Virus record (IMG/VR): IMGVR_UViG_3300020156_000034
Span: 1-55,703 of that record
Reading direction: 5' to 3' (one strand)
Source of the DNA: a virus
DNA: 55,703 bases
The translations under genes and the position numbers were made by a program. The notes under the pieces were generated by a model. The model was not told the origin of the DNA. It saw only the letters and a list, made by a program, of their open reading frames with translations, and made no database searches. The first letter of the stretch is position 1. Each line of letters starts with the position of its first letter. This document shows, piece after piece, positions 48,363 to 55,703 of the stretch.

Positions 48363-48696
48363 TCGGAACTACGCGCAGGAGGCCGCGCAGATCGTAGCGG
48401 GGCAGAGCAGGCTGATTCCCGAGAAGGCGCACCTGCTGGCGATGGCGGGGCAGGTCCAGTCCGCGGCGATGAACGTCGAGACGCTGGCGAAGAGCCTCGC
48501 GGCGGTGATGGTCGACAACGATCTCGTCACGATGACGCTCCCGAAGGAACTGTTCGACGAGGTCGCGAAGCGCCAGGCGGGTATTCAGATCGAGCGACGG
48601 CCTGACGGCAGCATCGCCATCAGCCGCACCGGGCTCACGCCGGAGGAGGAGATTCGCCAGAAGGCGACGCACCCGCAGGTGCAGAAGGTCCAGTAA
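48355..48696 (+). CDS. Hypothetical early protein, 113 residues
   Basis: A mostly helical protein (AQEAAQIVAGQSRLI; MNVETLAKSLAAVMVDND) with a strand pair near residues 62-95 (VTMTLPKELFDEV; IERRPDGSIAISRTG). No motif recognised. It lies just before the recombination module, and a hairpin follows. Confidence 0.55.
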   Translation: MSDRNYAQEAAQIVAGQSRLIPEKAHLLAMAGQVQSAAMNVETLAKSLAAVMVDNDLVTMTLPKELFDEVAKRQAGIQIERRPDGSIAISRTGLTPEEEIRQKATHPQVQKVQ

Positions 48697-48704
48697 ACGA
48701 CGAA

Positions 48705-48730
48705 GGCCGAGCTGCTGGAACAGCCCGGCC
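48705..48730 (+). terminator. Hairpin before the recombination module
   Basis: GGCCGAGCTG (48705-48714) and CAGCCCGGCC (48721-48730) pair with one A-C mismatch around a six-base loop. No T run follows. It may attenuate read-through into the recombination genes, which start 20 bases later. Confidence 0.5.
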
Positions 48731-48750
48731 CATGAAAGGAAACCAACGAG

Positions 48751-49815
48751 ATGCCCCCAACTGTAGCGAATCCCCCTCAGACAGGTCAAGCCATGTCAAA
48801 GCCGACCGATAGTCAGGCCCTGGCGACGCGTGAGCAGGCGCTGGTCCCGGACGTCATCACCACCCCGGCGGAGTTCAAGCGGTCGCTCAGTGTCTGGCAG
48901 AGCGAGCACTACCACGTGCTCACGCCGCAGGCGGACTTCGGCTCCCTGCCGCCGCAGTGGACGATCGTGCCGTCGATCGTGAAGCTCGATCCGGACCCTA
49001 ATGCCGGCGACGTCTACCGCGACAGCCTGTTCTGCAAGGGCGACGAGGTTGCCCCCACGAAGGTGGCGTTGCGCAAGCTGGCGCGGGGCGGCGGTCTGAG
49101 CTGGACGACTCGCCGGACCGACTCGGGCAATGTCCAGAACTACTGGTCGATGAGCGCCACGATCAGTTACCGCGGCTTCGATGGGCAGATGAAGACATCG
49201 GAAGCATCCTACGAGTGGGACCTGAGGGACGGCTCCGCGCGCATCGGCAACATGAGCGCGAAGGAACTCAACCGCGCGCGCCTGAACGGGTATCGGCGGT
49301 GCGAGGCGGGCGCCATCAATGCGGCCATTCGCGAGTATGGACTGAAGCAGAAGTACTCGCAGGAGGACCTCCTGAAGCCCTTCGTGGTGCTGAACCTCGT
49401 GTTCAACCCCGACATGGCCGATCCGCAGCAGAAGGCGGCGGTGCTCCAGAGCGCCCTGACCAACACGGCGCTGCTCTACGGCTCCACCGAACCGGAGCCG
49501 TCCGGCTCCCCCAAGGGGAGAGGGGAGGTTGTCGGAGAGTTCAACGCCAACGAGCCCGAGCCCGAAGTGCGGGAGTTCGACGCGGACGAACCCGCCCAAG
49601 CGAAAACCGCCGGCGTGAAGATCCTCAGCGTCGGCCAGGTTGGTGAGCGGGACGAGTTCATCGTCACCATCGAAGGCGGACGGAAGCTGCGCACCGACGA
49701 TCGGATGATCGCCAACGCCTGCGTCAGGGCGAAGAAGGCCGGGACGGCGCTGCCGCTCGTCGTCGATGACCAGGGCGAGATTCTTGAAATCGAAGCGGAG
49801 GACAAGGGGCTGTGA
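48751..49815 (+). CDS. Putative single-strand annealing or recombination protein
   Basis: The 354-residue protein directly precedes and overlaps (GTGA) an SbcD-like nuclease gene. The central block (MSATISYRGFDGQMKTSEASYEW; RLNGYRRCEAGAINAAIREYGLKQKYSQ) resembles phage annealing proteins in layout, and residues 230-285 are acidic and disordered. The C-terminal 60 residues form a small beta domain. Phages commonly pair an annealing protein with an exonuclease, so the role is inferred from context; the sequence shows no signature that I can name. Confidence 0.45.
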   Translation: MPPTVANPPQTGQAMSKPTDSQALATREQALVPDVITTPAEFKRSLSVWQSEHYHVLTPQADFGSLPPQWTIVPSIVKLDPDPNAGDVYRDSLFCKGDEVAPTKVALRKLARGGGLSWTTRRTDSGNVQNYWSMSATISYRGFDGQMKTSEASYEWDLRDGSARIGNMSAKELNRARLNGYRRCEAGAINAAIREYGLKQKYSQEDLLKPFVVLNLVFNPDMADPQQKAAVLQSALTNTALLYGSTEPEPSGSPKGRGEVVGEFNANEPEPEVREFDADEPAQAKTAGVKILSVGQVGERDEFIVTIEGGRKLRTDDRMIANACVRAKKAGTALPLVVDDQGEILEIEAEDKGL

Positions 49816-51074
49816 CGCTCCATCGCTTCGTTCACATCGGTGACCTGCACCTGGGGCCGAACAGCCGGAACGCCGATCGGCGCGCGGCGCTCGACCAGAT
49901 CATCGCAGAGCAACGCACCCAGCCCGTCGCGGCCTGGCTGATCCCGGGTGACTTGAACCACGGTCGGCAGACGATCGAGGACAAGAACTACCTGACCGAT
50001 CGCGTTATCCAGATGGCGGACCACGCGCCGGTGGTCATCGCGTACGGCAATCACGACCTCCCCGGGGACCTCGACTACCTGACGAGGCTCCACTCGGCGT
50101 GGCCTATCTACGTGGTCACGCGTCCCGAAGTGCTCACCGTGCCACTCGGCACGGGCGGCGTGGCAGCGATCTATGTCCTGCCATATCCCACGCGCGCCGG
50201 CCTGATCGGGGCCGGCGTCCCGTCTGACGGGGTCGTGGATGCTGCGCGCGGGGCACTCGACATCATGTTCATGTCGGCGGCGGCGCAGCTCGAGGAGGCG
50301 CGGAAGGGCGGCGCCGTCACGCTGGTGATCGGACACGTCAACGTCGCGGGCTCCGTGTCCTCGTCCGGTCAGCCGAACATCGGCAAGGAAATCGAGGTCG
50401 ACCCGGCACTCCTGCAGCGGTTCGGCAACATCTACATCGGCCTGAACCACATCCACAAGGGTCAGGCCATCGCAGGCGCGGTGTATCCCGGCTCCGTCTG
50501 TCGGTTGGATTGGGGCGAAGTCGAAGAGAAGCACTACTTGATCGTGGAGTGTGCGGCCGATGGGTCCTTCCAGTGGTGGCCGCAGCCGATCGACGTCGCC
50601 CCCATGTATCACGTCGAGGGGGAGCTGACGCGCGAGTCGTTCACGTGGCACCTGGGCGACACGCCCGGCGATGCCCCGGAGTCGTGGGACGGCTGCGAGG
50701 TGCGCGTCCGCTACCGCTACAACGCGGAAGAGAAGGCCGCCCTCAACGTCGACCTCGTCGCGGCGCCGTTCGCCGGTGCGAAGCGGCTTGAGTTCGACCC
50801 CATCGCGGTGCGCACCCGCGCCGTCAGATCGCCCGAGGTGGCCGCCGCGGTCACGCTCGAAGCCAAGGTAGAAGCGTTCGTCCGGATGTCAGGGCTCCCA
50901 TGGGGAGAAGGCATGGAAACGAAGTTCGCCGCCCTCCAGAATCCGGACGGGGCCGCGTTCCTCACCCAGGTTCAACAGGAATTGTCAGGGGCCGTCGGAT
51001 CCACGCAATCCCGTGATGGCTCCGCTTCAAGTGTGGCGGTCCCTGACAGTGATCTCGCGGGGGTGGCACTGTGA
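49812..51074 (+). CDS. sbcD-like: SbcD/Mre11-like nuclease
   Basis: The 420-residue protein starts with calcineurin-type metallophosphatase motifs: HIGDLHL (D11, H13), PGDLNHG (D47, N49, H50), YGNHDLP (N80, H81, D82), later GHVNVAG and GLNHIHKG, all in order. It would bind two metal ions and cut DNA ends together with the SbcC-like ATPase encoded next. GTG start overlapping the previous stop, and its end overlaps the next GTG. The C-terminal 90 residues form an additional capping region. Confidence 0.88.
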   Translation: MTLHRFVHIGDLHLGPNSRNADRRAALDQIIAEQRTQPVAAWLIPGDLNHGRQTIEDKNYLTDRVIQMADHAPVVIAYGNHDLPGDLDYLTRLHSAWPIYVVTRPEVLTVPLGTGGVAAIYVLPYPTRAGLIGAGVPSDGVVDAARGALDIMFMSAAAQLEEARKGGAVTLVIGHVNVAGSVSSSGQPNIGKEIEVDPALLQRFGNIYIGLNHIHKGQAIAGAVYPGSVCRLDWGEVEEKHYLIVECAADGSFQWWPQPIDVAPMYHVEGELTRESFTWHLGDTPGDAPESWDGCEVRVRYRYNAEEKAALNVDLVAAPFAGAKRLEFDPIAVRTRAVRSPEVAAAVTLEAKVEAFVRMSGLPWGEGMETKFAALQNPDGAAFLTQVQQELSGAVGSTQSRDGSASSVAVPDSDLAGVAL

Positions 51075-53614
51075 AACTCGAAACCCTTTCCCTCCGTGGC
51101 GTGCTGCGATTCAGCGACACGCAGACGCTCGACCTGCGCGCGCTGCAGCCAGGGCTCATCGGCATCGTGGCGCCGAACGGCGCCGGCAAGACCAGCCTGC
51201 TCGAATCACCCTTCGCGTGCTTGTATCGGGAGTTCCCGAGCCGGGACCGGGAGATGTTCGACTACGTCACCCGCGCGGACGGCTTCATCGAGACGACGTT
51301 CGAGCTGGAAGGGCAGGGGCTCTTCCGCGCGCGCCTGGCGCTCGACGGTCCGCACCGGAAGGCGGAAGCGATCCTCGCGCGCATCGCCGCCGATGGCTCT
51401 CAGGTGATCCTGAACGGCGACAGCAAGGTCAGCACCTACGACGCCGCGATCCGGCAATTCCTGCCGGACCGGGCGCTGGTCCTTGCCTCCGTGTTCGCGG
51501 CGCAGAACCGATCGGGGTCCTTCGCCAAGCTGGATAAGAAGGGGAAGAAGGACCTGTTCGCGAAGCTGCTCGGGCTCGACCACTATGAGGAGCTGGCGAA
51601 GCGCGCGAAGCAGGCGGCCGACCTCACGCAGCAGTCGATCGACAGCCTCTCGGCCCGGCGGGACCTGCTGGCGAGCGACGCCAGCCAGAAGATCGCGGAT
51701 GCCCTCGACCAGCTCGCCCAGCAGCTGCAGATCGACGGCGGCACGATCGAACTCCGCCGGGCCGACCTCGGCCCGCAGATCGGGAACCTCGACGCCGCGC
51801 TGACAGCGTGCCAGGAAGCGGCCGCCCAGCATGCCGCCGCGACCTCGAGACAGGACGCGGTCCTGCGCGACATCGGCCGGCTGACGGCGGAGCACCGCGC
51901 GGTGGAAGAGACGCTCCGCAGCTTACCGGCCGCCGAGGCGCGGGAAGTGGAGGCCGTATCCGCAGCTCTCGAGGGTGCCAGACGGCAACACGTCAATGAC
52001 GTAAAGGACACGTCAGCTCTGGACGCGGAGCTACAGGAGATTGACCAGCAGGAGGCCGCCACACACGCTGATGCCGACAGGCGGATCCAGCGGAATCAGG
52101 AGCTGGCTGGGCGGGCCGACGCGATCCGCGCGGCCGTGGAGTCAACGCACGCGGCCCAGCTCGCCATCAAGGCGAAGCGCCAGGCGCAGGGCGAACTGAT
52201 GGAGCGCAAGGACGCGCTGACGCGGCGTGAGCAGGTGCAGCGTGACGCACTGTCGGATGTCCTGACCGCAGAGCGCGAACTGGCGTCGGCCCATGCGGCG
52301 GCTTCCCGCATCGGCAACATGCCCTTCGGTGAGGATTGCGCGCCGTGCGGCTTCCTCGTGGATGCGGTCGCCGCGAAGGCTCAGATCCCCGGGCTTGAGG
52401 AGCGCGTCGCGGCGCGGTCAACGATCGAAGCCGAGATTCAGCAGATCGCCGCCGAGGCTGCTGGGATCGCGGCCGACATTCACGCCATCAGCGGCGACGT
52501 CGCGAGACTCGAAGAACAGATCGCGTCGGCCCAGAAGGATGCCGCGGCCGAGGCAGACCTTGCGGCGGCCGAGGAACGCATCAAGGGCCACGAGCGGCGG
52601 AAGACGGAAGCCACCGAACTGGCTGTGAGTCTCCGCGCGGCCGCGCACACCAGGGCAGACCAGCGCGTAGCGCGGCTCGATGCCGACCTGAAGAAGGCGG
52701 AAGCGGTCCACGCGAGTGCGCTCGGCGCCTTGCGGGAGCGGTTCGACCGTCAGGCCACCGAACTCAACGCCACCAGGGTGCGCCTTGGCGATCAGCTCGA
52801 AGCCCTGTCCGTGGAGCGTAACGAACTGGAGGCGACGATCGCGGCTACCGCGGCCGCCAGCGTCGACGCGACCCGGCTGACGGCGGACCTCGCTGCCGCC
52901 CGGCAGGAATGGGACGAGACGACGAGCGCCCTCGCCAGCGTGCGCGCGCGCGTCGAGGACCTGAACCGCCGGCGGGAGGAGTGGGTGGCGAAGCACGACG
53001 AGTGGGTTGGCGTGACGCGCCAGGTCGAGCGCCTGACGGCCCAGCACGTCGAGTGGACAAACCTCGCCAAGGCGTTCGGGCGGGACGGACTGCCGGTCCT
53101 CGAGATCGACGCGGCCGGGCCGACCATCTCCGGCCTGGTGAACGACCTCCTGCGTGTGTGCGGGATGGGCCGGTTCTCGGTGGACCTCGTCACCCAGGAA
53201 GCCAAGGTGACGAAGGGGAAGGACGGCTCCCTCTACAAGGACTCCTTCGAGCTGAAGATCCTCGATGCCGAGCGCGGCGGGGAACCCCGGGACCTGTCGG
53301 ACCTGTCGGGTGGTGAGCAGGTCATCGTCGATGAGGCCCTGAAGCTGGCGATCGCCATCTACGTCAATCAGCGGAACGTCGCGCCGATTCGCACCATGTT
53401 CCGGGACGAGACGACGGGCGCCCTCGATCCGGAGAACGCGCTGCGCTACATGAGCATGCTGCGCCGCGCCCACGAAATCGGCGGCTTCCACCACACGCTG
53501 TTCGTCTCGCACAACCCGGACTGCTACGCCATGGCCGATGCCCAGGTGCACATCGCGGACGGTCAGATCAGCGTGCAGGAGCCGCCCTACGCGGCGGCAG
53601 CGGAGGCGGCGTGA
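51071..53614 (+). CDS. sbcC-like: SbcC/Rad50-like ATPase with zinc hook
   Basis: The 847-residue SMC-type protein has Walker A APNGAGKTS with Lys40, two long coiled coils, and in the middle DCAPCGF (C423 and C426), the Rad50 zinc hook that joins two molecules. The ABC signature LSGGEQ lies near residue 746, and the Walker B region is RTMFRDETTGALD. A canonical Asp-Glu pair is present (RDET). With the SbcD-like partner it would open and trim DNA ends, aiding recombination or replication. Length is typical of phage forms (T4 gp46 type). Confidence 0.9.
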   Translation: MKLETLSLRGVLRFSDTQTLDLRALQPGLIGIVAPNGAGKTSLLESPFACLYREFPSRDREMFDYVTRADGFIETTFELEGQGLFRARLALDGPHRKAEAILARIAADGSQVILNGDSKVSTYDAAIRQFLPDRALVLASVFAAQNRSGSFAKLDKKGKKDLFAKLLGLDHYEELAKRAKQAADLTQQSIDSLSARRDLLASDASQKIADALDQLAQQLQIDGGTIELRRADLGPQIGNLDAALTACQEAAAQHAAATSRQDAVLRDIGRLTAEHRAVEETLRSLPAAEAREVEAVSAALEGARRQHVNDVKDTSALDAELQEIDQQEAATHADADRRIQRNQELAGRADAIRAAVESTHAAQLAIKAKRQAQGELMERKDALTRREQVQRDALSDVLTAERELASAHAAASRIGNMPFGEDCAPCGFLVDAVAAKAQIPGLEERVAARSTIEAEIQQIAAEAAGIAADIHAISGDVARLEEQIASAQKDAAAEADLAAAEERIKGHERRKTEATELAVSLRAAAHTRADQRVARLDADLKKAEAVHASALGALRERFDRQATELNATRVRLGDQLEALSVERNELEATIAATAAASVDATRLTADLAAARQEWDETTSALASVRARVEDLNRRREEWVAKHDEWVGVTRQVERLTAQHVEWTNLAKAFGRDGLPVLEIDAAGPTISGLVNDLLRVCGMGRFSVDLVTQEAKVTKGKDGSLYKDSFELKILDAERGGEPRDLSDLSGGEQVIVDEALKLAIAIYVNQRNVAPIRTMFRDETTGALDPENALRYMSMLRRAHEIGGFHHTLFVSHNPDCYAMADAQVHIADGQISVQEPPYAAAAEAA

Positions 53615-54039
53615 TGCTCGACAGGAGAGCGCCGGCGAAGCCGGAACGCGGCGAATACCGCCTGAAGCAGAAGGCGAAGCGGCGTGAGTTGGTGAACAAA
53701 GAGGACGCCATCAAGGCGGACTCCAAGCGCCGCGACGGGCACCGCTGCCGCTGGTTCCATGAGACGCCGGAGGAGGAGCGGGAATGCCGCGACCTCCGGA
53801 AGGACTCCGCCCACATCGGCCACAAGGGCATGGGCGGTGACAAACAGCTACTCCGTACGAAGCGTGAGCTGCTGGTGACGATGGGCCTGCGCTGCCACGA
53901 CCGGTTCGACAAGCGCGGCGATCGGCGCGTCGTCTTCCTGACGAAGGACAAGGCGGACGGGATCATCGCCTGCGAGGTGAAGCGCGGCGGCCGGTGGGTT
54001 GAGATCGGGCGCGAAATCTCGATCGGCGTCTGGGCGTGA
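53614..54039 (+). CDS. HNH-like nuclease protein
   Basis: The ATG at 53614 overlaps the previous TGA. In 141 residues there is a Cys/His-bearing core: RRDGHRCRWFHETPEEEREC, then DSAHIGHKGMGGD, then LRCHDRFDKRGDRR. The AH-x-x-H-K-G-M-G-G pattern and C-x-x-H resemble HNH nucleases found next to phage recombination genes. The ligand set looks incomplete, so it may bind but not cut. Confidence 0.6.
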   Translation: MLDRRAPAKPERGEYRLKQKAKRRELVNKEDAIKADSKRRDGHRCRWFHETPEEERECRDLRKDSAHIGHKGMGGDKQLLRTKRELLVTMGLRCHDRFDKRGDRRVVFLTKDKADGIIACEVKRGGRWVEIGREISIGVWA

Positions 54040-54153
54040 CACGAACGAGGAGCACGGGTGAGGGTCCGGCGCCCACTCAATTCTGAGTCGCCCTTGGAAC
54101 AGGCGGCGCCCGTGCTTCGCGTTGGTGTTCTGACAGTTCAACAGGAGAGGTCA

Positions 54154-54483
54154 ATGGCAGACGAGACGAGCGGAACGGACCAGATCACGAAGAGCCACGA
54201 TGCGCTGCCCGCGAAGATGCGGCACCAGATCGAGGAGTGGTTCACGTACCACAAGCCGCAGGCGACCCAGCCCGAACGCTACGTACGGATCCGCGCCGCG
54301 GCGAAGCACCTGGCGCTGGAGATTGCGGCCTGCACGCCGGTGAGCGCGGACCAGAACGCGGCTTTCCGGAAGCTCCGCGAGACGGTGATGACCGCGAACG
54401 CGGCGATCGCGCTGGAGCCGGTCCCGACCGGGCTCGACCAGAACTTGCCAGCTACGACGCTCGGGGCGTTCCGCGGACTGTAA
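54154..54483 (+). CDS. Acb2/Tad1-type hairpin-domain protein (cyclic-nucleotide sponge)
   Basis: An AGGAGAGG site supports the ATG at 54154 (109 residues). Residues 20-85 show the pattern of the Acb2/Tad1 hairpin domain: IEEWFTYHKPQATQPERY, then IRAAAKHLALEIAACTP, then AFRKLRETVMTANAAIA. Proteins with this two-helix domain bind and sequester cyclic oligonucleotide or cyclic ADP-ribose signals of CBASS and Thoeris. Many members have unknown ligands. The gene lies in the early operon between recombination genes. Confidence in the family is fair, in the activity lower. Confidence 0.7.
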   Translation: MADETSGTDQITKSHDALPAKMRHQIEEWFTYHKPQATQPERYVRIRAAAKHLALEIAACTPVSADQNAAFRKLRETVMTANAAIALEPVPTGLDQNLPATTLGAFRGL

Positions 54484-54719
54484 AGGGCTCGACCGCGGCA
54501 ACGCTCCGCACCTTCGGCTGGATGGTTTGAACACCCGAGGGAAATGCGTGACAGCCGGAGAGACGGCACCGAATCCCGCGCGGTGGGTTACAGACCACGG
54601 CGCGGACTGCTGCGAACGCCAGCGCAGGCAAGCACAAAGGGCCAGAACACGCGGCCCGGCGTGAGTATCAGGCGTGCCTTTCCCGGTTTCAGAGCAAACC
54701 GGGTGCATTCACAACACAC
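54484..54719 (+). other. Gap with inverted repeat CCCGGTTT/AAACCGGG
   Basis: CCCGGTTT (54682-54689) and AAACCGGG (54696-54703) form a perfect eight-base hairpin with a six-base loop, ending 17 bases before the next gene. This could be an operator or attenuator. The region may also encode a 59-residue basic protein. Confidence 0.4.
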
Positions 54720-54723
54720 ATGA
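54544..54723 (+). CDS. Possible small basic protein, 59 residues
   Basis: An ATG at 54544 opens 59 codons whose TGA overlaps the next ATG (ATGA), the junction used by many real genes here. The product is very basic and low in hydrophobics (MRDSRRDGTESRAVGY; GVSIRRAFPGFRANR). Codon third positions are not strongly biased and a hairpin lies in it, so I rate it as uncertain. Confidence 0.3.
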   Translation: MRDSRRDGTESRAVGYRPRRGLLRTPAQASTKGQNTRPGVSIRRAFPGFRANRVHSQHT

Positions 54724-55091
54724 CCAGATCAATCGAGCGTCGTTTCGAGCAGTTCCATGCGGAGAACCCGCATGTCATGGCGAAGCTCCGCGAGATCGCC
54801 CTGGCGGTGAAGCGGTCCGGGAAGAAGCAATTCGGGATCGCGGCGCTGTTCGAGCGTCTGCGCTGGATTTCAGAGTTCGAGACGTCGAACGACGCCTACA
54901 AGTTGAACAACTCGCTGCGGGCGCCATACGCGCGGGCGCTGATGGCGCAGGAGCCGGACCTGCGCGGGTTCTTCGAGACGCGCGAGCGGGCGCGACGGCC
55001 GCAGCAGACGCAGGTGCGGCGGCACTTCCGCCGGAAGAAGGGAGCCCCGAAGCCGCCGGCGGCGCCGACGATGGACGCGAGGCTCTTCTGA
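54720..55091 (+). CDS. Conserved phage protein of unknown function next to RusA
   Basis: The 123-residue protein has a pattern that I know from many phage early regions: FEQFHAENPHVMAKLREIA, then GIAALFERLRWISEFET, then KLNNSLRAPYARALMAQEPDL, FFETRERAR. It is often encoded just upstream of a RusA-type resolvase, as here. Function unknown; the basic C-terminus suggests DNA binding. Confidence 0.7.
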   Translation: MTRSIERRFEQFHAENPHVMAKLREIALAVKRSGKKQFGIAALFERLRWISEFETSNDAYKLNNSLRAPYARALMAQEPDLRGFFETRERARRPQQTQVRRHFRRKKGAPKPPAAPTMDARLF

Positions 55092-55703
55092 TGCGCTGTC
55101 GGAAGACCGCCAGCACCCGCACCTACGTGAAGGTCGAGGCGATGCTCCCGAACCGTCTCGAGCTGCACATCGGCCGGGAGTTGCGCAGCCCGAACCGCTG
55201 GCTGGGCGGCCGCAAGGAGTACTACGAGTCGCAGGCCTGGGAGCGGATCCTCCTGGGCGGTATTCGGAGCCTCCCGCCGTCCGTGCTGTTCCGAGGTTGG
55301 CCGCCCGGGCGGCGCCGGGTGCAGGTGACGCGCCTGGTGCCGGGAAAGCGGAACCTGCTGAAGGACGACGACAACCGCGCGTACCTCGGGAAACCGCTGA
55401 TGGACGCGCTGGTGCGCCTCGGGTGGCTGCAGGACGACCGACGGAAGTACCTCGAATCGACCACGCCAATCGAGGACGTGTCAGACGACAAGCGGTACCT
55501 CACGATCCTCGTGATGGAACCAGCGGAGGAGAAGGTAGATGGCAACGAAGGGATTCACAGAAACGCTGAAGGAGGTCCGGGACGGGGACCTCGTGGTGGA
55601 GCTCACGGCTCGGATGAAGGAACTGGTGGAGGCCGTCACGGGCACCCAGAAGTCCGGAAAGCTCGTCATCACGCTGGGGCTGAAGCCGATGTCGAAGGGG
55701 GCC
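55091..55703 (+). CDS. RusA-like Holliday junction resolvase (runs off window)
   Basis: The ATG at 55091 overlaps the previous TGA. The segment KRNLLKDDDNRAYLGKPLMD, then LVRLGWLQDDRRKYLE, carries the RusA family Asp residues (D-D-D-N and D-D pairs) that bind metal at the junction. The frame stays open to the window end, but after about residue 150 it becomes Gly/Arg-rich and unconvincing where another good frame begins at 55539, so the true stop or a frameshift should be near 55540. Confidence 0.7.
   Translation, partial: MRCRKTASTRTYVKVEAMLPNRLELHIGRELRSPNRWLGGRKEYYESQAWERILLGGIRSLPPSVLFRGWPPGRRRVQVTRLVPGKRNLLKDDDNRAYLGKPLMDALVRLGWLQDDRRKYLESTTPIEDVSDDKRYLTILVMEPAEEKVDGNEGIHRNAEGGPGRGPRGGAHGSDEGTGGGRHGHPEVRKARHHAGAEADVEGG
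55539..55703 (+). CDS. N-terminal part of an unknown early protein
   Basis: A GGAGGAGAAGG site precedes the ATG at 55539. The 55 visible residues look folded (GFTETLKEVRDGDLVVELTA; KELVEAVTGTQKSGKLVITL), with strong third-position G/C. A similar short protein often follows RusA-type genes in phages. Cut by the window end; not joined in frame to the first gene of the window. Confidence 0.55.
   Translation, partial: MATKGFTETLKEVRDGDLVVELTARMKELVEAVTGTQKSGKLVITLGLKPMSKGA

Noticed and set aside
1-55703. Window as a complete circular genome
   Set aside because: Joining the end to the start does not continue the last gene into the first in frame, and no terminal repeat is visible. It is a window of a larger sequence, though nearly genome-sized.

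Overview
This 55.7 kb window is almost entirely one temperate, tailed double-stranded DNA phage genome (a free phage or metagenomic viral contig, cut at an arbitrary point on both sides). GC content is high (roughly 65% by eye), genes are tightly packed with 1-4 base stop/start overlaps, GTG starts are very common, and nearly all reading frames show G/C-rich third codon positions. The host is not identified; the phage attachment site carries the 3' half of a bacterial tRNA-Ala gene with its terminator, and many products carry Sec-type signal peptides. Direct heptamer repeats in two genes are unusual. No tape-measure, sheath or tail-tube gene is visible, while there are portal, scaffold, capsid, adaptor-like and large internal proteins, which suggests a short-tailed (podovirus-like) virion. 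This is an inference.

Layout. 1-2280: small early-type genes including an Api92-like protein. 2277-8727: a sigma70-like promoter, a metallopeptidase, a small-terminase-like DNA-binding protein, tRNA-Trp, the large terminase, a small reverse-strand gene, small coiled-coil genes and an initiator-like tRNA-Met. 8740-24603: portal, scaffold-like protein, major capsid protein, then a run of structural or accessory genes, many with signal peptides, interrupted by a reverse-strand HNH-type gene, followed by adaptor-like and tail proteins. 24651-40265: internal virion proteins and a 4287-codon polyvalent frame (2H phosphoesterase, zeta-like P-loop, adenine methyltransferase plus SNF2-type helicase of the DarB type, HEFGHH metallopeptidase, LPD38-like region). 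40326-43967: lysis-type cassette (alpha/beta hydrolase, holin-like protein, GH19 endolysin, a 578-residue unknown).

43968-44188 is attP: terminator, tRNA-Ala 3' half, an AT-rich segment and paired 11-bp-spaced repeats that look like integrase arm sites. A leftward lysogeny operon follows (from right to left: repressor, PAS-like protein, membrane protein, HTH protein, integrase). A divergent rightward early operon starts from an apparently leaderless promoter at 46886-46914: Cro-like, small protein, excisionase-like and CII-like regulators, then a recombination module (354-residue putative annealing protein, SbcD-like nuclease, SbcC-like ATPase with zinc hook), HNH-like nuclease, an Acb2/Tad1-type hairpin protein (a likely anti-CBASS/anti-Thoeris sponge), and a RusA-like resolvase cut by the window end.

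The most unusual signals are: a nine-base element (GCCGGGCGG) lying 23-27 bases before five start codons; a phage-borne tRNA with true initiator hallmarks; a 0.4 kb stretch inside the giant gene where coding periodicity moves to another frame holding two small genes; a concentration of signal peptides in the virion gene block, including the capsid protein itself; and two promoters whose predicted start site falls on the first base of the start codon. I worked by eye only; family assignments come from motifs and remembered family features, not from searches.
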